11,043 bases of DNA from an uncultured Lachnospiraceae bacterium (GTDB lineage: Bacteria > Bacillota > Clostridia > Lachnospirales > Lachnospiraceae). This document shows, piece by piece, positions 1-7,556 of this stretch. Where the stretch lies: the NCBI GenBank assembly GCA_947177925.1, contig CAMWWJ010000087.1, forward strand, positions 1-11,043, in the 5' to 3' direction. Position 1 is the stretch's first letter, and each line of letters opens with the position of its first letter. The position numbers and the translations under genes are program-made. Below the pieces are notes generated by a model, which did no database searches, had not been told where the DNA came from, and saw only the letters and a list, made by a program, of their open reading frames with translations.

Positions 1-117
1 GCTTTATAGGATACATAGATATATCATATAGAGTAATATGACAGCGTTAAAGTGTTAATGAAAGAAAGAAGAAATAAAAAATGAGGAGTTATTCCATATT
101 TTTTAGGGAGGTAAGAC
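1..117. other. Upstream non-coding stretch before the pilus operon
   Basis: This AT-rich stretch has forward-strand stops in every frame (TAG at 7-9, TAG at 29-31, TGA at 39-41), so at most a few codons of an upstream gene could be present. I looked for a promoter: TAATAT at 34-39 could pass as a -10 box, but no convincing -35 box sits 16-18 bases before it. I see no terminator hairpin. The only supported signal is the ribosome binding site at its right end. Confidence 0.6.
105..111 (+). promoter_or_regulatory. Ribosome binding site for the PilM-PilN fusion gene
   Basis: AGGGAGG lies 6 bases before ATG 118. It is a strong Shine-Dalgarno match and fixes that start codon. Confidence 0.85.
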
Positions 118-1950
118 ATGGCAAAAGCACAGAGAGCACTAAGTATTGAGGTTGGTTATTCCTTAACAAAAGTATGCGAAATGGATTATCGTTCAAAGCA
201 TCCGAAGGTATACGGTGTATTCAGCATGAAGACACCACAGGGAGTGCTGGATGATGGATATGTCCGTCCTGATGCGGAGTTCGTCAAAGAATTGAAATCC
301 TATTTAGAGGCAAATGGAATGCATGCGAAGAAAGTTATTTTTTCGGTTTCTTCCACAAAGATTGCCAATAGAGAGGCTATGATTCCGGCAGTAAAGGAAA
401 ATAAAGTAAGGGATTTGGTGTTAAGCAATGTGACGGATTACTTTCCCGTGAATCCTTCCATGTATCAGTTTGCCCATAACATTATGAATACGGTAACAGA
501 CAGTGCTGGCAATAAGCAGTTCCATCTGATGCTGATGGCGGTGCCTAGTGATATATTTGAAGGATATGAGAGTTTGGCAAAGGCTATGGAATTGGAGTTG
601 GAATCCATTGAATACAGTGGCAATTCTATTTTTCAAGTATTAAGGTCAAAATTTGCAACCGGTTCAAATCTGGTAGTAAAAATAGATGAAAGAAATTCTC
701 TGATTACCGTTATCAAAGACGGTGTTATTGGTATGCAGAGATCTGGTATGTACGGTGCCGACCAGATTGTGGAAACTTTAATGGAGACGGATGCTTACGG
801 GGAAAAGCTTTCCTATGAAGCAGCTGTCAAGACGTTAAGGAGAAACAATCTTGTCATGCGTCCCGATGAAGAGGAAGTACTGCAGCAAAGGGAACAAGAA
901 ACAGAAGAGCTTTTAAGGACGCAAAAGGAAGCGGCTGAAAGAGCTTCATCCACAGGCGATGCGGTTGGTGCAGCGGCAGCGACCGTAGCATCCAAACAGG
1001 CAGATGCCAATCTGAAGATGCTCCGGTTAAGGAAGGATGTAACTTATTCCTATCAGCAGCTTATCAGCTCTATTGTACGTGTCATTGATTATTACAATTC
1101 CAAAAACAGAGAGTCCGGTATTGATAGAATTATTATTACCGGTATTGCAGCGGACTTCTGGGGATTTTCCAATCTGCTCTCAATGGAGCTTGGCAGGGAT
1201 GTGGAAGTGCTGAGGGATTTGTCAGGTACCAACATCAGTCAGGGACTCCATCTGCAGGATATTTCCCTTGGAGATTATATCTCGGTAATCGGTGCAGGGC
1301 TTAGTACCTCCGGGTTTACCTCGGGTGCTGTTGCAGGTTCTAAGGGAGGCAAAGGGGCCAAGGAAACTGCAGAAAAGAAGAAGAGTCAGGTTCCAGTGCT
1401 TGTTTTAGGAGGCGGAGTACTTTTTGCGATTTTCTTAGCTGCATGGGCGGGTATTCCCTACTTTGCGGCAAAGGCAGAAAATGATGCCCTGCTCCTGCAA
1501 AAACAGCAGCTACAGGAAATCCAGCCTATTTATGATACTTATATCCAGGTGGAGGCGGATTATCAATATCTGACTGCGGTATATGCCCAGACAGAAAATT
1601 ATAATTCAGAGCTGTTTCAGGTATTTGCGGATTTGGAAGCTTTAATGCCTACAAAGATTAGCATCGACAGCCTGAGTATTACAGAAACGGAAGTGACCAT
1701 TGGCGCCACTTATCCCAATAAACGTTCTGTGGCAAAAGCCATTGTTCAGCTTAGAAGTGTAGAATATTTCGAAGATGTGTCTTGTACCAGTGTTGCAACC
1801 GAAACAGAAGCTGTAGAAGGAACAAATCAAGTGGATACAGAAGTAAAGGCGACGATTACATGTACATATGGAGTGAATCCAAAGATTTTACAGGATGAAG
1901 CAGTCATTGAAGAATCTTTAGATGCAGTGGAAACTGAGACAGTGGAATAA
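118..1950 (+). CDS. pilM: PilM-PilN fusion: type IV pilus assembly platform protein
   Basis: This 610-residue protein joins two T4P assembly proteins that are usually separate. Residues 1 to about 400 follow the PilM actin-like fold: a phosphate-1-like segment at 8-19 (LSIEVGYSLTKV), a phosphate-2-like segment at 185-203, the PilM-typical LSYEAAVKTL stretch near 233-241, the helix SSIVRVIDYY before 327, an adenosine-type segment IDRIIITGIAAD at 335-346, and a closing GAGLSTSG. A basic Gly/Lys linker at 407-424 leads to a single membrane helix at about 425-448. A coiled coil follows (about 452-500), then an alpha/beta domain ending near 595, as in PilN. The topology fits: PilM is cytoplasmic and PilN has its N-terminus inside. 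In known systems PilM binds the cytoplasmic tail of PilN and the pair links to PilO and the motor. The nucleotide motifs are degraded: Glu11 replaces the usual Asp, and the GGGA-type motif reads GIAA. A charged Glu/Gln/Ala-rich insertion covers about 250-298. The family call is firm; ATP binding is doubtful. Confidence 0.88.
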   Translation: MAKAQRALSIEVGYSLTKVCEMDYRSKHPKVYGVFSMKTPQGVLDDGYVRPDAEFVKELKSYLEANGMHAKKVIFSVSSTKIANREAMIPAVKENKVRDLVLSNVTDYFPVNPSMYQFAHNIMNTVTDSAGNKQFHLMLMAVPSDIFEGYESLAKAMELELESIEYSGNSIFQVLRSKFATGSNLVVKIDERNSLITVIKDGVIGMQRSGMYGADQIVETLMETDAYGEKLSYEAAVKTLRRNNLVMRPDEEEVLQQREQETEELLRTQKEAAERASSTGDAVGAAAATVASKQADANLKMLRLRKDVTYSYQQLISSIVRVIDYYNSKNRESGIDRIIITGIAADFWGFSNLLSMELGRDVEVLRDLSGTNISQGLHLQDISLGDYISVIGAGLSTSGFTSGAVAGSKGGKGAKETAEKKKSQVPVLVLGGGVLFAIFLAAWAGIPYFAAKAENDALLLQKQQLQEIQPIYDTYIQVEADYQYLTAVYAQTENYNSELFQVFADLEALMPTKISIDSLSITETEVTIGATYPNKRSVAKAIVQLRSVEYFEDVSCTSVATETEAVEGTNQVDTEVKATITCTYGVNPKILQDEAVIEESLDAVETETVE

Positions 1951-1957
1951 AGGAGGG
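1951..1957 (+). promoter_or_regulatory. Ribosome binding site deciding the PilO-like start
   Basis: AGGAGGG starts directly after the TAA (1948-1950) of the fusion gene and lies 6 bases before ATG 1964. The more upstream in-frame ATG at 1922 lies inside the previous gene, lacks a comparable site, and would add 14 residues before the basic N-terminus. This favours 1964 and suggests translational coupling. Confidence 0.85.
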
Positions 1958-1963
1958 AAAGAC

Positions 1964-2809
1964 ATGAAACTCAAGTTAAAAGAAAGAGATAAAAATATCA
2001 TTATCATATTGATTGGATTGGCAATTCCCTTGTTGGTTTATTTTCTTGTATTTACGAAGTGGAATAAACAGAGAGAAATAATTGAGGCTGAAAATGCCAC
2101 TTTGTCTCAGGAAGTGGCACGCTTACAGGAATTAATGAATAATAAAGAATTTTATATTGCAGAAACCGACAGGATGAATCAGGAAATGGAAGAAATCAAG
2201 GCACAGTTTCCATCAGAGCTTCATCCGGAAGATGAAATCTATTATGCATATAAGACGGAAACAAAATATGACGTCCTTGCAACAGCCATTGATATGCCTT
2301 ATGCAGAAATGGTGTCAGTAGCACAGCCGGTAGTAGAGGCGCCGGAACAGCCGGAAGTGGTGGATGACGGTATAGAGACTGTAGAAGGTGAAACTGTAGA
2401 TGCAGAGAATGAGTCTGCAGCCCCCGTTACTTCAGCCGCAGCTACGATTGCTTTATACAAAGCGCCCATTACATTTAATTTCACTATTACGTATACGGCA
2501 GCAAAGGATTGGATTAAGGAACTTTTGGAGGATAGAGAAAATAAAAAGTCCATTAGTAACCTTAACTTAAATTATGAGGAGCAGACAGGCAACATCAGAG
2601 GCTCTATGGTTGTAAATATGTTCAGTCTTACCGGAACCGACAGAACCTATGAAGCACCGAATATTCCAGGCATTGGTGTAGGTACGGATAATCTGTTCAA
2701 GTCATCGGAGACTTTAAATGTAGGCAGGGAAAATAATACCTTTGATGCCAATGCGGAGAATACTCCGCCGGCAGATGGTGATGAGGCAGAATCAGAGGAA
2801 GAAAACTAA
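1964..2809 (+). CDS. pilO: PilO-like type IV pilus assembly protein
   Basis: The 281-residue product has the PilO plan: a short basic cytoplasmic tail (1-11), one membrane helix at about 12-30 (IIIILIGLAIPLLVYFLVF), a coiled coil at about 33-85, and an extracytoplasmic alpha/beta domain at about 161-235 (starting TIALYKAPITFNFTITY). PilO pairs with PilN on the outer face of the membrane to form the alignment platform. Its place directly after the PilM-PilN fusion is the normal M-N-O gene order. Odd points are an acidic Pro/Glu/Val/Ala-rich segment at about 121-160, between the coiled coil and the folded domain, and an acidic tail (last 20 residues rich in Asp/Glu). Both look disordered. I recognise this by architecture and neighbours more than by signature residues. 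No pilP follows, which fits a single-membrane cell. Confidence 0.8.
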   Translation: MKLKLKERDKNIIIILIGLAIPLLVYFLVFTKWNKQREIIEAENATLSQEVARLQELMNNKEFYIAETDRMNQEMEEIKAQFPSELHPEDEIYYAYKTETKYDVLATAIDMPYAEMVSVAQPVVEAPEQPEVVDDGIETVEGETVDAENESAAPVTSAAATIALYKAPITFNFTITYTAAKDWIKELLEDRENKKSISNLNLNYEEQTGNIRGSMVVNMFSLTGTDRTYEAPNIPGIGVGTDNLFKSSETLNVGRENNTFDANAENTPPADGDEAESEEEN

Positions 2810-2855
2810 TTTAGAATTACTTTATATAAGGTGTTAGAAATGAAATATAAGAAGT

Positions 2856-2860
2856 GGAGG
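2856..2860 (+). promoter_or_regulatory. Ribosome binding site for the PilV/GspI-like gene
   Basis: GGAGG lies 7 bases before ATG 2868. The 58-base gap before this gene (2810-2867) is the longest in the operon; it contains no hairpin and no promoter I can support. Confidence 0.8.
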
Positions 2861-2867
2861 AAGTCTA

Positions 2868-4592
2868 ATGAAAATTCGAGGGAATAATAAGGGATTTACG
2901 TTAACAGAGGTTTTAATAGCTGTAGCAATTCTTTCCATTGCAGTTGTCCCCATGCTGGCGAATTTCGTTACTTCCTCCAAAGTAAATTCCAAATCCAAGC
3001 GCACTATGAATGGTACTATAGTGGCGCAGAACATTATGGAGGGCATTAGCGCTTACGGTGTGGAAAATACGATTATCCAGCTGGAAAATGTAAATCCGGC
3101 TCCTGATTTGAAATTCATGCCTACCAGCATGAAAGTGGGGAATTGGGGAAGATGTACTTTTAATGTGACTGATGTTAGCAATACGGAGGGTAAAACTGTT
3201 AAAGTTCCTGTATATACCCCCGATACCTATCAGGATAACACGCGGGAATATGTGTATGACAAGAGCGGAGGTATAGAACGTAAAGTTAATTTTCAGGATA
3301 CCATCATGATGAGCGGCATGGAACCAGGTGTTTATAAAGAGGTAGGCGGAGTGGATACCACTGATTTGAATCCTTCCTACACTGCGAAATATATTTATAA
3401 GGCGGATCGGACTGGAGACGATAATGTGTACTTTTTGGATGACAGTAGGAAGGAAGCCATTCAGGATGCCCATGCTTATATGTTCTGGCTTAGAAATGTT
3501 CAGTACGGTTCCAAAAAATATGATGTACTATTAACCATGGATGCCAATTATTACCGTGTATATAAGCAAAACAACTTAGATACTAAAGTGGATGTATCAC
3601 CTTACTCCAATATTCAGGCAAAGATTTCGAACCCCAACGACCCTGAGCACTTTAACAATAAAAGGACTTATAATGACGAGATGTTATCCAGGATAACAAG
3701 TAATACCGGTACAAATGCGGCTATTGACGATACGACTCCTGATAGGTTTTCTATGGAAGCTGATGATGAATTTGATAAGGCTGTGTCGGAATTTGTAGCC
3801 CGGTGCAGGACAGGGGTTACCAGAGAACAGGTTATGGCAGCGCTTCAGCGGCAGATTAATATTACAGTCAGAAGAGAGAATAATCCGGCAGATGCCAGCA
3901 AGCCTTACAGGATTATAACGGTAGGCTATGAATTTGAATTGATGAATCAATCTCTTTTAGATCCGTTAAGTGGTGCACGTGACCCTCATATTGTCAGTGT
4001 GCTTCCGAAGGAGATATTTAGAAGCAGCGAAAAAGCTCCAAGGAATGTTTATATTTACTATCTTCCAAACTACGAGGCCTATAGCACGCCTGCATCTCCA
4101 GGAGAGGACATTATCAATATTAAAAATGAAGGAGGAAAAGTGGACGGCGGCACGACCTATGGAGCGGATATGAATCTGTTCTTGGTTCGTCATACAAAAG
4201 CATTTGATACTACTCCTAGTGCAGATCCAGCTCTTCTAGCCGCTCTTCCTACAAATGAGAACAACTATAAAGTGCGGGTAAATATTACGGAAAATTTAGA
4301 GCATAATGTTTTAAATAATATAAATACTCATATTTTTACGAACATAGGATATAATCTGGTCGATGACAGTAAAATGGCAGGAATGGGGTTATATACAGTG
4401 AATGGAAGCTCTATATTATCAGATGATGATGTGACAAAAAAAATGAGAGTAGGAGGCCTGGATGGCATTAATAGAGAGGAAGGCTCTACCCAGAAGGATT
4501 ATATTTATGAGGTGACGGTACAGGTTTTTGAGCCGGGGCGCAATTATGAGAAAGAAGCGCGGATTGCTAAATTTACAGGCAGCAGCAATTAA
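2868..4592 (+). CDS. Large PilV/GspI-like minor pilin
   Basis: The product has 574 residues and a class III signal: a 9-residue basic leader ending in Gly9, cleavage expected before Phe10, and mature N-terminus FTLTEVLIAVAILSIAVV with Glu at position +5. This segment (about 10-32) is both the membrane helix and the filament-packing helix; the prepilin peptidase would cut and methylate it. The TLTEVLIAVAILSIAVVPML pattern followed by VAQNIMEGI resembles the PilV/GspI class, which are minor pilins near the fibre tip. The usual size of that class is about 120-200 residues, so roughly 400 extra residues are present. The exported part is rich in Asn, Asp and Tyr and alternates like beta-strands, notably at about 385-470 around VYIYYLPNY, and ends with a strand-like YEVTVQVFEPG near the C-terminus. 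I recognise no named domain there. It is the first of four pilin-like genes. The assignment to class I rather than H or J is moderate. Confidence 0.85.
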   Translation: MKIRGNNKGFTLTEVLIAVAILSIAVVPMLANFVTSSKVNSKSKRTMNGTIVAQNIMEGISAYGVENTIIQLENVNPAPDLKFMPTSMKVGNWGRCTFNVTDVSNTEGKTVKVPVYTPDTYQDNTREYVYDKSGGIERKVNFQDTIMMSGMEPGVYKEVGGVDTTDLNPSYTAKYIYKADRTGDDNVYFLDDSRKEAIQDAHAYMFWLRNVQYGSKKYDVLLTMDANYYRVYKQNNLDTKVDVSPYSNIQAKISNPNDPEHFNNKRTYNDEMLSRITSNTGTNAAIDDTTPDRFSMEADDEFDKAVSEFVARCRTGVTREQVMAALQRQINITVRRENNPADASKPYRIITVGYEFELMNQSLLDPLSGARDPHIVSVLPKEIFRSSEKAPRNVYIYYLPNYEAYSTPASPGEDIINIKNEGGKVDGGTTYGADMNLFLVRHTKAFDTTPSADPALLAALPTNENNYKVRVNITENLEHNVLNNINTHIFTNIGYNLVDDSKMAGMGLYTVNGSSILSDDDVTKKMRVGGLDGINREEGSTQKDYIYEVTVQVFEPGRNYEKEARIAKFTGSSN

Positions 4593-4594
4593 AG

Positions 4595-4600
4595 AAAGGG
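4595..4600 (+). promoter_or_regulatory. Ribosome binding site deciding the PilX/GspK-like start
   Basis: AAAGGG directly abuts an ATG at 4601, which is too close to use, and lies 9 bases before the in-frame ATG at 4610. The latter is therefore the likely start. A further in-frame ATG at 4643 would give a leader of more typical length but has only a weak, distant GGA before it. Confidence 0.65.
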
Positions 4601-4609
4601 ATGTTCTCT

Positions 4610-6955
4610 ATGTTTCAAAAAATTTCAGGAATTGTTGGGACAATGAAAAAAAAGCGATATCATAACGAAGGCGCATCTTTGCTTATGGTAATCATTATGG
4701 TTTCATTTGTAGGCGTGCTGGTGGCGATAGCTGTATATAGCTCTTATTATAATTTCTTCATGAAATATAGTGACAGAAGTGCAAAGGATAACTTTTATAC
4801 AGTGGAGACTGCCTTAAATGAGATTAATATTGGATTGCAAAGAGAACTTTCTGCCTCTATGTCTGATTGTTATATGCAGACAAATAAAAGGGCAGAACTG
4901 TCTGTTGATGAGAAGGAGAGAAGATTCAAAACAGAACTCTATCAATCCTTATGGGAAAGGCTTCGGTATAAGGATCCAACGAATTCCCATTTGAATACGG
5001 GCAAGTATCTGGTGGATAAGCTGACGCTTTATTTAGATAAGACAAGATATCACAATGGCATCGGCGCAATTGTTTTGACCACACAAGGCAATGCATTGCT
5101 TGAGTATGATCCTGCAGGCAGTAATAAGATTGTTTTGAAAAATATATCTTTACAATATACGGATCCAAGAGGATATGTATCCATGCTTGACACCGATATT
5201 TCAATTGTGATGCCGGATGTGAGTTTTGTTTCCGCTAAAGAAATACCGGAAATTGAAACTTATAGTTCAATCGCCCATGAACGTTTTGAAACAACATCCA
5301 GTACAAGAGTTACAATAGACGGAAATTTATATGCGGGCGGAACGGAAGGAATGTTTCCAGGCGCTCACAGCACGCTGGAATTTGGTAATGGAAACGGCGC
5401 TCTGCATAGAATCATAGCAAAAAGAGTTGTGGCTGAAACAGGTGATGTCGGCGGAAACAGCATTAGCACATTACCCGGCAATCAGCTTTGGACGGAAGCT
5501 ATTGATGTAAACAGCGCTAATATTTCCTTATTAGACAATACCTATGTAAAGGACGATTTGACGGTTGATGGAAAAAGCTCCCGTATTACTTTAGGCGGGC
5601 AGTATTTTGGCTATGGAAGCGGCAATGTAAATGCAGCAGAAAGCAGTTCTATACTTATAAATGGGGCGAACACCACTTTGGATATGTCCGGGCTTAAGAA
5701 TCTGATGCTTTTAGGGCATGCTTTTGTGGGAGCAACCCATTATGATGCAGGGACTGCGGAGGAATCCGACAAATATATGGAAACTGTCAACATCAACAGT
5801 CCAGGGCCCTATACCAATCATAGCGACTTGATGTTAGGTCAGTCTGTAGCTGTAAAAAGTGATCAGATTATGTACATGGTTCCGGAAGAGTGCATGGGAT
5901 ATGAGGGAAATGTGCAGGTACTGGCGAAAAATCCATTGACTCTGGCAGAGTATAACAAACTTACCAATACAAAGCAAGATGATGGTTCTCTGAAATATAC
6001 ACCAGTGCGTCTGGATAAGGTATTTGCAAAGCTTGGCAAGCCGCCAAGTTCTTACGGCGCATCCTACCGTCCGGTTTTCAGAAAGGTAAACGGAAGCATT
6101 TTAGTATGCTATTATCTTTATTTTGCCTCAGAAACAATGGCAAACCGGTTTTTTACAGATTATTATAATGCGGACAAAGATGGTGTAGATGCTTATATTA
6201 AAGAATATATTGCTGATTTTAAATGGAATAATGATTTAGGCAGAAAGGATGCCGGCGGACAGATGACATCTCCGTTGCATATTGCAGGTAATCTGATTTA
6301 TTTTGACAGGAATGGAAAAGCTGCATTGCGGCAGGATACAAAAACAGAAGACATGGGCGACATCTCCTCAATTACGGCAACCGTTGATCAGATTAAGGAT
6401 ACTTATGAAGCATTGTATGCAAAATTGATTTTAAATAGAAATAACCTTTCAAGTAGCGAGTTAGGAAAGACCGCATATGAGAATATTGTTTTGCCGGAAT
6501 CTCAGTTTGATGCTTTTGTGGCTCGGGGACACAGCATGGAATTTACAAATGGTTTGACAGGGAATGATGAAGTCAGGGCATGGGTAGAAAATAACAAAGG
6601 CCATGACACTTTGAAAATTGATTCGGCTATGGCAAAGAATTTGTATTTTGTGGTGGCAAGTGGGGATGTAGAGGTTATTGCTGATACGTTTACGGGAACT
6701 ATTATTTCCGGCGGAACTATTACAATTGGTTCTACCTGTAACTTGATGGAGGCAGAGCCCAGTAAGGCAAGGCAGGCATTAAGGTGTAGGCAAAAAGACG
6801 TCGTTGACGGACCTTTTGCAGCAGAAATATTGATTGACGGCGCTGCATATCTGACTTACTCAACAGTGTCCGGAAACTCTGTTGGTGCAACAAATGAATA
6901 TGGGTTTATTGAAATTGCAGATTTGATTCATTATGAAAACTGGAATAAAAAGTAG
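4610..6955 (+). CDS. Large PilX/GspK-like minor pilin with a beta-rich ectodomain
   Basis: With the start at 4610 the product has 781 residues. After a basic stretch (KKKRYHNEG, 13-21) comes a hydrophobic helix at about 22-43 (ASLLMVIIMVSFVGVLVAIA). The G-ASLL boundary and the non-acidic residue at +5 (Met26) resemble PilX and GspK, which differ from other pilins by having no Glu5 and sit at the extreme tip. The following NFYTVETALNEI matches the downstream pattern of PilX N-terminal domains. The ectodomain is very long. Two parts look like repetitive short beta-strands with many Gly/Asn turns: about 232-370 (DGNLYAGG, DDLTVDG, RITLGGQYFGYG, LINGANTTLDMSG) and about 675-710 (YFVVASGDVEVIADTF, TIISGGTITIG). 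A beta-solenoid is a reasonable guess, not proven. The stop TAG is part of the next gene's ribosome binding site. An A8 run at 4646-4653 lies in the leader region. Confidence 0.82.
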   Translation: MFQKISGIVGTMKKKRYHNEGASLLMVIIMVSFVGVLVAIAVYSSYYNFFMKYSDRSAKDNFYTVETALNEINIGLQRELSASMSDCYMQTNKRAELSVDEKERRFKTELYQSLWERLRYKDPTNSHLNTGKYLVDKLTLYLDKTRYHNGIGAIVLTTQGNALLEYDPAGSNKIVLKNISLQYTDPRGYVSMLDTDISIVMPDVSFVSAKEIPEIETYSSIAHERFETTSSTRVTIDGNLYAGGTEGMFPGAHSTLEFGNGNGALHRIIAKRVVAETGDVGGNSISTLPGNQLWTEAIDVNSANISLLDNTYVKDDLTVDGKSSRITLGGQYFGYGSGNVNAAESSSILINGANTTLDMSGLKNLMLLGHAFVGATHYDAGTAEESDKYMETVNINSPGPYTNHSDLMLGQSVAVKSDQIMYMVPEECMGYEGNVQVLAKNPLTLAEYNKLTNTKQDDGSLKYTPVRLDKVFAKLGKPPSSYGASYRPVFRKVNGSILVCYYLYFASETMANRFFTDYYNADKDGVDAYIKEYIADFKWNNDLGRKDAGGQMTSPLHIAGNLIYFDRNGKAALRQDTKTEDMGDISSITATVDQIKDTYEALYAKLILNRNNLSSSELGKTAYENIVLPESQFDAFVARGHSMEFTNGLTGNDEVRAWVENNKGHDTLKIDSAMAKNLYFVVASGDVEVIADTFTGTIISGGTITIGSTCNLMEAEPSKARQALRCRQKDVVDGPFAAEILIDGAAYLTYSTVSGNSVGATNEYGFIEIADLIHYENWNKK

Positions 6956-6959
6956 GTGA
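6954..6959 (+). promoter_or_regulatory. Ribosome binding site overlapping the previous stop codon
   Basis: AGGTGA shares its first bases with the TAG stop (6953-6955) of the PilX/GspK-like gene and lies 4 bases before ATG 6964. Terminating ribosomes could restart directly, so the two genes are probably coupled in translation. Confidence 0.75.
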
Positions 6960-6963
6960 TGAT

Positions 6964-7548
6964 ATGAAGAATAACAAGGGTTTTTCTCTGATTGAACTAA
7001 TTGTTATAATGGCAATTATGGGAGTGCTGCTTACCTTTGGTATAGTCAAAAGTGAAGTGATTTTTAGTTATAATGCTCAGGAAGCTTATAAGAAAGTGAT
7101 GAGTACCCTTGCAACAGAAAAAACTCAGGTGCTTGCCCATTCAACCCTTGCATCAGGAACCACAGCTGTATTTCAGGCGGATGGCACATTGACGACAGAT
7201 GTAGTGAGCAAGGGGGTATACATTGAGTTTTATGTGGAGGGCAATTCCATTTATTCAAAGACTTATGTAAAGGGAACTGCCAATTCCACAGAAGGAAAAA
7301 AGGTGGCGGGAAAAGGAGTTACCATGATTTGTAAAGTAAAAGACAGCGCTTCAGGTTCTGTCACGGATGTGCCGGTGTCGGGAGGGGAAGGTGATGGTGT
7401 CTGCTTTTCTTATGACCGCTCTACGGGAGCCTTTCTTCCTTATCAGGCTGGTAAATATGTGGAAGAAATTCATGTATTGGGCGGAACAAGAGAGTATGTA
7501 ATTAGATTGATGAAGAAAACAGGCAAAGCTGTGAGACATGGTAAGTAG
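6964..7548 (+). CDS. FimT/GspH-like minor pilin
   Basis: The 194-residue product has a textbook class III signal: a 6-residue leader MKNNKG, cleavage before Phe7, then FSLIELIVIMAIMGVLLTFGI with Glu at +5, forming the membrane and packing helix (about 7-27). The helix continues through a stretch with AQEAYKKVMSTLATEKTQ, followed by beta-rich sequence. The end, EYVIRLMKKTGKAVRH, resembles the C-terminal strand pair of GspH/FimT proteins, where a hydrophobic strand is followed by a basic Gly turn. This is the only pilin here of normal size. Two cysteines, Cys123 and Cys147, flank a Gly/Ser/Asp-rich loop and could pair in a disulfide. Alternatives are another minor pilin class or the major pilin; its position among minor pilins and its single copy argue for a minor role. 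Confidence 0.85.
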   Translation: MKNNKGFSLIELIVIMAIMGVLLTFGIVKSEVIFSYNAQEAYKKVMSTLATEKTQVLAHSTLASGTTAVFQADGTLTTDVVSKGVYIEFYVEGNSIYSKTYVKGTANSTEGKKVAGKGVTMICKVKDSASGSVTDVPVSGGEGDGVCFSYDRSTGAFLPYQAGKYVEEIHVLGGTREYVIRLMKKTGKAVRHGK

Positions 7549-7552
7549 GTGA
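7547..7552 (+). promoter_or_regulatory. Ribosome binding site overlapping the FimT/GspH-like stop
   Basis: AGGTGA again overlaps the TAG stop (7546-7548) of the preceding gene and lies 4 bases before ATG 7557, the same arrangement as at 6953-6966. This favours ATG 7557 over the in-frame ATG at 7566. Confidence 0.75.
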
Positions 7553-7556
7553 TTGT

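Noticed and set aside
34..39. TAATAT as a possible -10 promoter box
   Set aside because: No acceptable -35 box is found at the right distance; in AT-rich DNA this hexamer is expected by chance.
81..149. 22-codon frame starting at ATG 81, overlapping the start of the fusion gene
   Set aside because: There is no proper ribosome binding site before it, and the AGGGAGG site at 105-111 clearly serves ATG 118.
1922..1963. Upstream extension of the PilO-like gene to ATG 1922
   Set aside because: The extra 14 residues overlap the end of the preceding gene and have no ribosome binding site, while AGGAGGG sits just ahead of ATG 1964.
2810..2867. Possible terminator or internal promoter in the 58-base gap
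   Set aside because: No inverted repeat followed by a T-run is present, and the TATATAA-like bases lack a matching -35 box.
2913..3473. 186-codon open frame on the minus strand
   Set aside because: It lies wholly inside the PilV/GspI-like gene, which has a strong signal sequence and ribosome binding site. The antisense product is rich in Ile/His/Arg without recognisable domains, as expected from a shadow frame.
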